This document shows positions 1 to 7,695 of a DNA stretch of 64,000 nt, piece after piece. The notes beneath the pieces were generated by a model, which saw only the letters and a program-made list of their open reading frames with translations, had not been told where the DNA came from and made no database searches. Within the stretch, counting starts at the first letter, position 1; each line of letters begins with the position of its first letter. Both the position numbers and the translations under genes were made by a program. The DNA comes from GCA-2731375 sp964631725. Its GTDB lineage: Bacteria > Pseudomonadota > Alphaproteobacteria > GCA-2731375. The stretch lies in NCBI GenBank assembly GCA_964631725.1, contig CAZVYX010000008.1, positions 60,783-124,782 on the forward strand, written 5' to 3'.

Positions 1-916
1 AAACATTCGAGAGGTCTTGCGGCTGCTCGACCAAAAGAGCGCCGCCTTCGGCTTTCGCGAGCTGAAGGAGCTTTTCCGCCAGGCGGGCAAGTTCGCGGAT
101 AGAAATTTCTATTTGTCGGGCGCGTTCCAACTGCGGCGCTTCCGACAGCTCGGTGATCAGCCTTTGCGTCTGCGCCAAGGTCGCGGCAATCGGTGTGCGA
201 AGCTCGTGCGCACTGTTCGCCGTGAAGCTTCGCTCCGCCTCCAGGGTTCTGCGCAGGCGATCCAGAAGGGTATTCACAGCCTCGGCAACGGGTTTTATTT
301 CGTCAGGAACGGAGGCGGCCTCGACAGGTGACAAATCGGAACTGCCCCGGGCTTCAATCTCGTCCTTGAAAGAGACGATGGGCCGCATGCTGCGCCGAAC
401 AAACCACCACACGCCAATCAGGCTGAGCGGGCCGAAAATCAAGAGAGGCAGGAATAGAGCGGCGACAGATTCCAGGGTCGCCTCGCGCCGGTGCGCGAGC
501 GGCTCCGCGACTTCTATGAATATCGTCTTGCTAATGGCCGCCTCGCCGTAGAGGCGATGGGTCGCGGTTTCATGAAAACCCAGCGACGGCGTATCGGGAA
601 ATGCTTGAAGATCCGCATCATGCGACTGCATCAAAATATTCCCAGTCGCATTTCGCACAAGATAAGTCAGAAATTCTTCATGCTCGCCAAGTGCGGCGAC
701 TTTCCGGACCATGACATCGTCTTCTCTTGCAAGAATATCGATGACCGCCAACGGAAGAATTCTTTGCGCTGTCTCCTGAAGCGCGCTGTCGAACGCTTCA
801 TCAAGCTCATGCCGGACAACCAGGCCCGTCCCCATGGTGGCGAGTACCCACATGATCGTAATGCCGACGGCGAGCCCAACAGCCAATTGCCTTTGAAGGC
901 TATATGAGCGCGTCAT
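1..916 (-). CDS. Two-component sensor histidine kinase (C-terminus beyond left edge)
   Basis: This membrane kinase should phosphorylate the response regulator encoded just upstream. Translating the complement from the ATG at 916 gives about 305 residues before the window ends. There is a first membrane segment near residues 10-33, a periplasmic sensor stretch, a second membrane segment near 152-172, a HAMP-like linker, and the HisKA box (SAHELRTP) with phospho-accepting His237. The ATP-binding domain lies off the window. The ATG overlaps the regulator's stop codon (ATGA), so the pair is translationally coupled. The architecture resembles QseC/TctE-type kinases with an extracytoplasmic 2CSK-like sensor. 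The signal is unknown; the divergent PepSY/cytochrome b561 genes suggest an envelope redox or metal cue, which is inference. Confidence 0.9.
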   Translation of the reverse strand, partial: MTRSYSLQRQLAVGLAVGITIMWVLATMGTGLVVRHELDEAFDSALQETAQRILPLAVIDILAREDDVMVRKVAALGEHEEFLTYLVRNATGNILMQSHDADLQAFPDTPSLGFHETATHRLYGEAAISKTIFIEVAEPLAHRREATLESVAALFLPLLIFGPLSLIGVWWFVRRSMRPIVSFKDEIEARGSSDLSPVEAASVPDEIKPVAEAVNTLLDRLRRTLEAERSFTANSAHELRTPIAATLAQTQRLITELSEAPQLERARQIEISIRELARLAEKLLQLAKAEGGALLVEQPQDLSNV

Positions 917-1572
917 GGGCGCCCCATCCGGTATCCAACTCCGCGAATGGTCTCAATAACCTCCTTGCCCAGTTTTTTCCTGAGGCGGCTGATATGCACC
1001 TCGATTGTGTTGCTTTCGATCTCTGCACCGAATTCGTAGAGCCGATCCTCTAGCTGGTTCTTGGAAAGGATCGCATTTGGATGCTGCAGCAATGCTTCGA
1101 AAATTGTCCATTCTTTTGCCGTCAGATCGATGGACCGGCCAGCTTTGTTTAGGTCGCGAGAGGCAAGATCGATCTCCAGATCACCATGCACAAGCAGTGG
1201 ATTCGGATTGCCTGTGTAACGCCGGGCGACCGATGCAATTCGCGCTGATAACTCTGAAAGATCGAATGGTTTGACCAGATAATCGTCGGCGCCTGCGTTC
1301 AAGCCCTCTATCCGGTCGGAAATTTGATCGCGTGCCGTCAGAATAATTACAGGCGTTACGTCCCCAGCAGCGCGCCTTTGGCGCAGAAAATCAATGCCGC
1401 GCCCGTCCGGGAGCATGAGATCGAGCAGGATTAGATCATAAGGCACGGCTCGGACACTGCTCTTGGCATCCGCCAACTGGGTTGCCCAGTCGACGGCGTG
1501 CCCGTCTGCCGCAACCTGCTCCCGCACTGCATCGCCAAGTGCGGCATCATCTTCAATCAGCAACACGCGCAT
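913..1572 (-). CDS. OmpR-family response regulator
   Basis: This DNA-binding regulator is partnered with the overlapping kinase gene. The N-terminal receiver domain carries the acidic pair in LLIEDD, phospho-acceptor Asp51 (LLDLMLPDG) and the conserved Lys in LVKPFD. The C-terminal winged-helix domain ends in the usual RGVGYRMG signature. I start it at MRVLLIEDD (1572) because AGGGAAG sits just upstream; an in-frame ATG at 1599 would add nine unconserved residues. The resulting 219 aa is normal for the family. Its likely target is the divergent pepSY/cytochrome promoter, where repeated AACCTGAAGC half-sites occur. Confidence 0.93.
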   Translation of the reverse strand: MRVLLIEDDAALGDAVREQVAADGHAVDWATQLADAKSSVRAVPYDLILLDLMLPDGRGIDFLRQRRAAGDVTPVIILTARDQISDRIEGLNAGADDYLVKPFDLSELSARIASVARRYTGNPNPLLVHGDLEIDLASRDLNKAGRSIDLTAKEWTIFEALLQHPNAILSKNQLEDRLYEFGAEIESNTIEVHISRLRKKLGKEVIETIRGVGYRMGRP

Positions 1573-1623
1573 GATCTTCCCTAGATAGCCGCCTCCCAAT
1601 CAACAAGAACACTGTCTGCCCTG

Positions 1624-1667
1624 AACCTGAAGCCAACCTGAAGCAAAAACACGCCCTGCTTCAGGTT
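1624..1667. promoter_or_regulatory. Candidate response-regulator operator: three AACCTGAAGC copies
   Basis: Two direct copies of AACCTGAAGC start at 1624 and 1635, 11 bp apart (about one helical turn). An exact inverted copy occupies 1658-1667. OmpR-family regulators typically bind tandem direct repeats with this phasing. The site lies between the divergent regulator gene and the PepSY gene, so it could control both. Binding by the adjacent regulator is inferred. Confidence 0.6.
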
Positions 1668-1725
1668 CCCGTCAGATCGTCTGCCTAAGTTGAACCTATC
1701 GCAATCAAACAACGGAGCTCGAAAA

Positions 1726-2001
1726 ATGAACCGCACACTTCTCGTCTTGGCCACCGTCGCAGGGATCATGAGCGCCGGCACGGCATTCGCCGAGGATGAC
1801 CGATGCAACGTTCCCATGTCCGATTGGCAGTCCCGCGAAGCCTTACAGCAGAAACTTGAAGCCGATGGCTGGAAGGTCAATCGTATCAAGACCGACGACG
1901 GATGCTACGAAGCCTATGCCATCGACGAAAAGGGGCAGCGCATCGAAGCATACTTCAATCCGAAGACCTTCAAAATAGTGAAGATGAAAGTCAAGGATTG
2001 A
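1726..2001 (+). CDS. Periplasmic PepSY-domain protein
   Basis: This small exported protein of 91 aa has a clear signal peptide (hydrophobic residues 4-17, AFA cleavage motif before EDD). It is followed by one PepSY-like unit containing the typical GWKVNRIKTDDGCYE and GQRIEAYFNP segments. PepSY domains bind peptides or act as inhibitory or sensory modules; the substrate here is unknown. The ATG at 1726 is preferred over the in-frame upstream ATG at 1690 because it begins the signal peptide and has GGAG about 8 bases upstream. It is followed four bases later by a cytochrome b561 gene, and this pair next to a two-component system is a recurring proteobacterial arrangement. Confidence 0.88.
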   Translation: MNRTLLVLATVAGIMSAGTAFAEDDRCNVPMSDWQSREALQQKLEADGWKVNRIKTDDGCYEAYAIDEKGQRIEAYFNPKTFKIVKMKVKD

Positions 2002-2005
2002 TCCT

Positions 2006-2545
2006 ATGGAAAGGACGATAAAGGTTTGGGATCCGTTTGTGCGTCTGTTCCACTGGAGTTTGGTCTTCAGCTTCGCGATAGCGTGGCTGACGGCCGATGA
2101 GTGGGATGATCTTCATGAATGGGCCGGCTACGCGACGGCGGGATTGATTGGATTGAGATTGCTATGGGGATTGATCGGTCCCAAATATGCCCGTTTCGCT
2201 CAATTCGTCAGATCACGCGATGCGGTTTTGAATTACATCCGCGCATCGATCCTTGGCGGCGAACCTCGCTACATCGGGCACAATCCGGCTGGCGGTCTGA
2301 TGATCGTCGGTTTAATCCTGGCGATGGCCGGGACGGCGGCCACTGGTTGGATGTCTACGCTCAATGCCTTCTGGGGCACGGAATGGGTCGAGGAAACCCA
2401 TGAAGCGCTGGCTAGTTTCATGTTGATCCTAGTGCTCCTTCACGTCGCTGGCGTAATTTTCGCCAGCCTGCGTCACAAGGAAAACCTCGTCCGGGCAATG
2501 ATCAATGGCCGCAAGCGCGTGCCGGAGGCGTCGGACGTCACGTAG
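2006..2545 (+). CDS. Cytochrome b561-family membrane protein
   Basis: This 179-aa integral membrane di-heme cytochrome b has about four membrane segments. Histidines suitable as axial heme ligands lie in RLFHWSL near the N-terminus, DLHEWAG, EETHEAL and LLHVAGV, which is the pattern of the Ni-hydrogenase-type / b561 family. It would carry electrons between the quinone pool and a periplasmic partner. It starts four bases after the PepSY gene, with AAGGA inside the end of that gene as ribosome-binding site. Regulation by the divergent two-component system is inferred from position. Confidence 0.9.
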   Translation: MERTIKVWDPFVRLFHWSLVFSFAIAWLTADEWDDLHEWAGYATAGLIGLRLLWGLIGPKYARFAQFVRSRDAVLNYIRASILGGEPRYIGHNPAGGLMIVGLILAMAGTAATGWMSTLNAFWGTEWVEETHEALASFMLILVLLHVAGVIFASLRHKENLVRAMINGRKRVPEASDVT

Positions 2546-2675
2546 CGAAATGTGGCCATCCCCAATGTATGGGGGCGGCCCATCAGCGAAAGAATTCCAA
2601 GGTCGCTATTGATGGATCTCATGTCGCCTGTTGGCACTTCTCGCGCATCAACCGGCGTCAAGCTGACGTCCGCTT

Positions 2676-2694
2676 ATCCCCAGGCCTTGGGGAT
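2676..2694 (+). terminator. Hairpin with AT-rich tail after the PepSY/cytochrome operon
   Basis: Perfect 7-bp arms (ATCCCCA and TGGGGAT) flank a 5-base loop and are followed by TATATTAG. This is a weak Rho-independent terminator candidate. A less perfect GGCC/GGCC hairpin lies closer to the stop codon at 2554-2580. The rest of 2546-2766 shows nothing recognisable. Confidence 0.35.
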
Positions 2695-2766
2695 TATATT
2701 AGCAATCCATAACTGGGAGGTTTTGAACCGAAGTGAGCTGCGCCGATAACCGTTCCATGCCGCGTC

Positions 2767-3561
2767 TCATCGTTGCATTGGGCGCATCTCGTCGAATGGC
2801 GCATCGATGACGATGCCAAAATGATCCCGCAGGGCCCGCAAGTAGGGCGGGCCGGGCTCTAGCTCGGTGACGGTTTCCCGCGCGCCCTCGATTTGCCTCA
2901 GACTGAAATTCAAAAGCGCGGTTCGTCCGCCATCATGCTGCACGGCGGCCGTGCCCGTGTTGACGAAATGCGAGTTTGGATGGGTCGATGTGAAATAATT
3001 TGCCATCTCGATATCAACGGGAAGGACATGCTCCAGACCGAAACTGTAAAGGTTCTGCCAATCGCCCTCGTGGTTCGATTGCAGCAGGTAGTTATAATCT
3101 CCGCCGTCGATCAGACGGAAGATATCGCCCTCCTGATCTTGCGGCAAATCCAGTTCAAAGCGGATCGGCGCGCGGGGATTGCGTCGACCAAACCCGACAT
3201 CGGCGAGCCAGTCCTCCCCGTCAATGGTCACCAGGTTGACTTGATGCGCGCGCGGCTCGATCCTGCCGGAGACATGCACCCGCGCAAGCAACGGCCGCGC
3301 CACGAAGCCGAATGCGTGCAGGGCCATCAGCAGCAGGCCATTGAGCTCAAAGCAATAGCCGCCGCGTTGCCCCTCGATCATCTTTGTCCACAGGGCGTCC
3401 GGGGCAAGGTCGATCGGCCGGCCCAACAGGATATCAAAATTCTCAAACGCTATGGTGCGCACCTGCCGGCGGTGCAATGCGGTCAGTCCCGCAACATCGG
3501 CGGCGACAGGAGGGTCAAGCCCGACGCGGTTTAGATAAGCCTGCCTGTCAAAATCAGCCAT
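2767..3561 (-). CDS. nat: Arylamine N-acetyltransferase
   Basis: A cytosolic enzyme that transfers an acyl group from acyl-CoA to arylamines, hydrazines or N-hydroxyarylamines. The catalytic triad is visible: Cys70 in RGGYCFELN, His106 in AHQVNLV and Asp121 in LADVGFG. The N-terminal IAFENFDILLG motif is also typical. At 264 aa it is close to the usual 270-280. It is the last gene of a probable minus-strand operon after a carboxyltransferase (47-base gap) and a duplicated EthD-domain protein. The aromatic amine substrate and the acyl donor (acetyl- versus malonyl- or propionyl-CoA) cannot be read from the sequence. Confidence 0.95.
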   Translation of the reverse strand: MADFDRQAYLNRVGLDPPVAADVAGLTALHRRQVRTIAFENFDILLGRPIDLAPDALWTKMIEGQRGGYCFELNGLLLMALHAFGFVARPLLARVHVSGRIEPRAHQVNLVTIDGEDWLADVGFGRRNPRAPIRFELDLPQDQEGDIFRLIDGGDYNYLLQSNHEGDWQNLYSFGLEHVLPVDIEMANYFTSTHPNSHFVNTGTAAVQHDGGRTALLNFSLRQIEGARETVTELEPGPPYLRALRDHFGIVIDAPFDEMRPMQR

Positions 3562-3608
3562 ACCGCCGCGCCCGCGTTCTTACATCGCAATAATCCGCCA
3601 TCCGCATT

Positions 3609-5114
3609 TTACCAGGCATCGATGACTCGTTTGCGCTGGCTGCGCGCGGGCGGTGGGGGCATGGCCTTTAGGGTCTGGCCGAGGAAATGCCGGGTTTCCG
3701 CCGGGTCGATGATGTCATCGATCTCGAACTTCGCGGCGATCTCGACGCCGGTGTTCATGCGCTTCAGGTCCGCCGTGGCGCGGGCGTGGATCGCCGCGCG
3801 CTCGTCCTCGTCCCTGGCGGCGGCCAGTTCGGCGCCGTGGGTGATGTTGACCGCGCCTTCCAGGCCCATGCCGCCGAACTCCGCCGTCGGCCAGCCGATG
3901 CAAAGGGCCGGGTCCAGGCCGCGGGCGCCCATGACATAGCCGCCCAGGCCATAGGCCTTGCGCAGGATCACCGTCATGAAGGGCACCGTGGCTTGCGATA
4001 GATTGAGCAACAAACGGCCCGAATGGCGCACCAAGGCGGTCTTTTCCACCTCCGGCCCGACCATCAGGCCCGGTGTGTCGCACAGGAACAGCATGGGAAT
4101 ATCATGGGCATCGCACAGCTGGATGAACCGCGATGCCTTGTCCGAGGCCGGGCTGTCGATGGCGCCGGCCAGGAACATCGGCTGATTGGCAATGACGCCG
4201 ACCGGCCGGCCCTCAATGCGGATCAACGAGGTGACGATGGCGCGGCCGAACTTGGCGCGCAGTTCCAGCACGCTATCGATATCGGCAATGCCCTCGATCA
4301 CCTTGCGCACGTTATAGGCCCGGCGCGGATTATCCGGGATCATATCGCGCAGGGCTTCCACATCCGGTGCCTGGTAGCTATCGGCGGGGCCGCGGAAATA
4401 GCTCAAGTAGCGTTTGGCCAACGCGATGGCCTCGCCCTCGTCCGCCGCCACGATATCGATCACGCCGTTGGGTTCCTGCACATCCGTCGGCCCGATCTGT
4501 TCCGGCGTGAAGGTCTCGCCCAGGGCCGCCTCCACCAAGGGCGGGCCGGCCATGCCGATATTGGCCTTGGGCGTGGCGATCAGCACATCGCACATGCCGG
4601 CCAGATTGGCGTTGCCGGCAAAACAGCGCCCGGTGACAATACCGACCACGGGCGCGATGCCCGATAGATTGGCGAAGGCCATGAAGGTGGTCAGATCCAG
4701 GCCCAGGCCGCTGCCCGCGCTCAAGTCATGGGGCCGTGCGCCGCCGCCCTCCAGCCAGCAGATCATCGGCAGGCGCAGATGCTCCGCCACCTCGAAGATA
4801 CGGTCATGCTTCTTGTGATTGATCAGGCTCTGGGTGCCGGCATAGACCGTATAGTCATAGGCCATGATAGCGCAGGACTGGCCATCCACCTCGCCGGTAC
4901 CGGTGATCAGGCCATCAGCCGCACCGGTCATTTCGTCACGGATCGGCCGGGCCAGGGCGCCATATTCGGCGAAGCTGCCGGGATCGAGGAAGGCGTCAAC
5001 CTGCTCCCGCGCGGTCCAATGGCCGGTTTTTCGCCGCTTCGCCACGGCCTCGGGCCGGGCCGCGTCCAAATTCGATGCCCGCAATTCCCGTATCGTCTCC
5101 ACATCCTTACGCAT
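3609..5114 (-). CDS. Acyl-CoA carboxylase carboxyltransferase subunit
   Basis: A biotin-dependent carboxylase beta-type subunit of the propionyl-/methylcrotonyl-/acetyl-CoA carboxylase family (501 aa, two crotonase-like halves). The N-terminal half contains GGGARPHDLSAG and GRCFAGNANLAG. The C-terminal half contains GRPVGVIANQP, FLCDTPGLMVG and KAYGLGGYVMGA, which form the acyl-CoA and biotin binding surfaces. No biotin carboxylase or biotin carrier gene is nearby, so it must use one encoded elsewhere or act differently. It lies 17 bases after the EthD protein gene and 47 bases before the N-acetyltransferase gene, suggesting co-transcription. The specific acyl substrate is unknown. Confidence 0.9.
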   Translation of the reverse strand: MRKDVETIRELRASNLDAARPEAVAKRRKTGHWTAREQVDAFLDPGSFAEYGALARPIRDEMTGAADGLITGTGEVDGQSCAIMAYDYTVYAGTQSLINHKKHDRIFEVAEHLRLPMICWLEGGGARPHDLSAGSGLGLDLTTFMAFANLSGIAPVVGIVTGRCFAGNANLAGMCDVLIATPKANIGMAGPPLVEAALGETFTPEQIGPTDVQEPNGVIDIVAADEGEAIALAKRYLSYFRGPADSYQAPDVEALRDMIPDNPRRAYNVRKVIEGIADIDSVLELRAKFGRAIVTSLIRIEGRPVGVIANQPMFLAGAIDSPASDKASRFIQLCDAHDIPMLFLCDTPGLMVGPEVEKTALVRHSGRLLLNLSQATVPFMTVILRKAYGLGGYVMGARGLDPALCIGWPTAEFGGMGLEGAVNITHGAELAAARDEDERAAIHARATADLKRMNTGVEIAAKFEIDDIIDPAETRHFLGQTLKAMPPPPARSQRKRVIDAW

Positions 5115-5131
5115 GAGGCTTGGCTACCTTG

Positions 5132-5803
5132 TTAAATAATCACGTGTTCGGTGGTGATGATGAAGGGGATCTCTTCATCGGTGTCGAGAAAATTCGGCTC
5201 GTCCTTGCGGGTCCTCTCATAGGCCTCGCTTTGGGCCGATTGCCGCATGGCGGCGACATCGTCGAACCAGGTAATGGCGCAGCCGTCCCAGGCCGGCACC
5301 CGGCCATCGCGGTAGCCGCCCAGCAAGGTATGGCTTTGCACATAGCGCCGGATGACCTCGATTTCGGCCGCGATGGGGCCATGCACGTCGCGCCAATAGG
5401 CCTGAAACGCCTCGACAGCCATGCCGGTTTTGCGGGGGACGAATTCGATGTTCTTTACCGCGCCATCAGGGATCGGGCCGTCCTTGATGATGTGCTCCTG
5501 GGTCAGGATCATGGCCATGTTCGCACGATCGATGAAATTTTCTTCATCCCGCTGCACCGCGGCATAGGCGTCACCTCCGGCCATGGCCCGCAAGGCATCC
5601 ACGTCATCGACCCAGATTTCGGCGATGCCGTCGTAGGGCAGCTCACCCTTGCGGTAGCCGCCCAACAGGGCGTGCGACTGGATATAGCGGCGCAGGTTCG
5701 GCAGACCCTTGACGACCTCGGCATGTTCGGTCCGCCAATAGGCCTGAAAATCCTCGACCGGCATACCCGGTTTCCGCTTGATGCAGGTAATGGCCTTGAT
5801 CAT
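5132..5803 (-). CDS. Tandem EthD-domain protein
   Basis: A 223-aa protein made of two similar ferredoxin-like EthD units (about residues 1-105 and 112-223). Each repeat has FQAYWR-x2-H near its start and a matching RRY(I/V)QSH-x-LLGGYR segment followed by an acidic W(V/F)DD. EthD/dimeric alpha-beta barrel proteins include small ring-modifying enzymes and accessory degradation proteins; the repeats probably mimic a homodimer in one chain. I start it at MIKAITCIKR (5803) because GGAGGA lies just upstream; the longer in-frame start at 5917 adds a non-family extension. It is the first gene of the probable EthD / carboxyltransferase / N-acetyltransferase operon. Its function is unknown. Confidence 0.85.
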   Translation of the reverse strand: MIKAITCIKRKPGMPVEDFQAYWRTEHAEVVKGLPNLRRYIQSHALLGGYRKGELPYDGIAEIWVDDVDALRAMAGGDAYAAVQRDEENFIDRANMAMILTQEHIIKDGPIPDGAVKNIEFVPRKTGMAVEAFQAYWRDVHGPIAAEIEVIRRYVQSHTLLGGYRDGRVPAWDGCAITWFDDVAAMRQSAQSEAYERTRKDEPNFLDTDEEIPFIITTEHVII

Positions 5804-5909
5804 GACTGCTCCTCCTATCTTTTCTTTCCTAGCGATGATGACGGCCACGGCCAATTTGGGCAAAAGGTTTGTTTTTCCGCTGCCCATCAGCAGGCTTGGT
5901 AACGACTCG

Positions 5910-5924
5910 TTAACCATTCTTTAG
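5910..5924. promoter_or_regulatory. Near-match CtrA box (TTAA-N7-TTAG)
   Basis: The sequence contains TTAACCAT, a known CtrA half-site form in Caulobacter, within a TTAA-N7-TTAG arrangement. It lies 70 bases before the PAS kinase start in a divergent promoter region (5804-5993). CtrA control is inferred from the motif only. Confidence 0.35.
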
Positions 5925-5993
5925 CCATAATTAAGACCTGAGAATGGCGCGCGGCTATGTATCACGCGCCGTCGGGAGATATGGGACGGAAAA

Positions 5994-7535
5994 ATGAATC
6001 ATTCCGCAGGCGGATCTATCCAGGAATTTTCTGGCCGTAAGGCGGCCGGGGATCACTCTGTTTCGCCGGCGACCGACCGCGCTCTTATCCTGGAACAGAG
6101 CTTGAATCATCTGCCCGTCGGGATAACGGTCTACGACGAAGATTTCAAGCTGCTGGCATGGAACAAGACCGCCGCCGAGATCATGCAGACGCCGCCCGAT
6201 ATGTTCCGTGAAGGCATGCCTATTCGTGAGCTGGCCCGCCATGTGGCAGCAGCCGGGTTCTATGGCGAAGGCGATCCCGGGCAATTGGCAAACCTGAGGC
6301 TGCAACAAATTGCCGAGGGGACGCTGTCGCGGGAACACAAACTAGCAGACGGCAGAATACTAGATATCCAGGCGTCCCGCCCACCCGAAGGCGGCTACGT
6401 CTATGTCATCCAGGACATCACGGCGCAGCGCCAGGCGGAAAGCGCGACCAAGGAATTGGCGACGATCGTCTCGTCGTCGGAAGCATCGATCCTGAGCCTG
6501 TCGCCGGATGGAATTATCACTTCGTGGAATGTGGGGGCAGAGCATCTTTACGGCTATACGGCGGAGGAGGCGATTGGCCAGCCCCTCTACCTGCTGTCGG
6601 GCGGCCCAGCGCAAATCGAGGCGCAAAAGTCCAGTTGGCAGCGGGTTCTGCGGGGCGAACAAATCCGCCAGGAAGCGACGGAGCGGACACACAAGGATGG
6701 TCATTCATTCTTCATTTCGTTGACCATGTCGCCGATTTTCGGCGACGATGGCGAGGTCGTCGGGGTTTCCGGCGTCGCTCACGATATCACCGAGCGCCGC
6801 CAAGCAGAGCAGGCCCTGGCCAGGCAGCGGGATGAACTGGAAAGCCTGAACGGACAGAAAAACCGCCTGTTCTCCATCATCGCCCACGATCTGCGTACGC
6901 CGTTCAACAGCCTTTTGGGCTTTTCCGAAATTCTCACTGAAAACGCCCCCAATTTGAGCCCGAACGAAGTCCGCGAATACGCCACGATGATGCATCAGGC
7001 CGCCAGCCAGGCGAACGGGTTGTTGGAAAACCTGCTCGATTGGTCGCGTCTGCAAATGGGTGGGCTGAAATCGGAGCCCCGCCCCTTCGATGTGGCCATG
7101 TCGATCGAAAAAGCACTGGCGCTCAATACCCCCAACGCGGTCGGCAAGAATATTTCGATCAAGCAGTCGGAAAGCTCGCTGTTAACGGTCATGGCGGATC
7201 CGCAAATGGTCGAAACCGTGCTGCGCAACCTGATCGGCAACGCCATCAAATTCACTGCGGCGGGCGGCTCCATTTTCCTCGATACAATCCGCCGGGACGG
7301 CGAGATTATGATCTCGATCCGCGATACCGGCATGGGTATTTCGGCCGATCGCCTGGATAGTCTTTTTGAATTCGAAACCGGGACTTCGACCGCCGGCACC
7401 GACGGCGAAAAGGGCACCGGCCTGGGCCTGCAGCTTTGCCGGGACCTGGTCGAATTACAGGGCGGTGCGTTGATCGTGGAAAGCACCCTGGGCCAGGGCT
7501 CCACCTTCCTGTTCACCCTGCCTTCGGCGATCTAA
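5994..7535 (+). CDS. Cytosolic PAS-PAS sensor histidine kinase
   Basis: A 513-aa kinase without membrane segments. The first PAS (PAS_7-like) spans about residues 34-145 (LNHLPVGITVYDED), and the second about 155-270 (SPDGIITSWN ... VAHDITERRQ). HisKA carries His298 in IIAHDLRTPFNSLLGFSE, and the C-terminal HATPase_c domain has the N box NLIGNAIKF and the G boxes DTGMGIS and GTGLGLQ. It should sense a cytosolic cue and autophosphorylate. No cognate regulator is adjacent. A CtrA-like box upstream hints at cell-cycle-linked expression (inference). Confidence 0.93.
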   Translation: MNHSAGGSIQEFSGRKAAGDHSVSPATDRALILEQSLNHLPVGITVYDEDFKLLAWNKTAAEIMQTPPDMFREGMPIRELARHVAAAGFYGEGDPGQLANLRLQQIAEGTLSREHKLADGRILDIQASRPPEGGYVYVIQDITAQRQAESATKELATIVSSSEASILSLSPDGIITSWNVGAEHLYGYTAEEAIGQPLYLLSGGPAQIEAQKSSWQRVLRGEQIRQEATERTHKDGHSFFISLTMSPIFGDDGEVVGVSGVAHDITERRQAEQALARQRDELESLNGQKNRLFSIIAHDLRTPFNSLLGFSEILTENAPNLSPNEVREYATMMHQAASQANGLLENLLDWSRLQMGGLKSEPRPFDVAMSIEKALALNTPNAVGKNISIKQSESSLLTVMADPQMVETVLRNLIGNAIKFTAAGGSIFLDTIRRDGEIMISIRDTGMGISADRLDSLFEFETGTSTAGTDGEKGTGLGLQLCRDLVELQGGALIVESTLGQGSTFLFTLPSAI

Positions 7536-7695
7536 CCAGCGGCAAAAAACGGTACATTGCGGCGCTTTCGGGCGCGTCCGGATTTCCCAAGCGACTGTCC
7601 GGGTGCCTGTTCGGTTGATCCTGCCGCCAAGGCATCTTATGTCAGGGCCAGACGGTATTGATGCAACTTGCAGATATTGGCGGAGAACCACGGTA

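Noticed and set aside
2552..2749. 65-codon frame after cytochrome b561
   Set aside because: Non-coding composition, contains terminator-like hairpins, and no recognisable protein.
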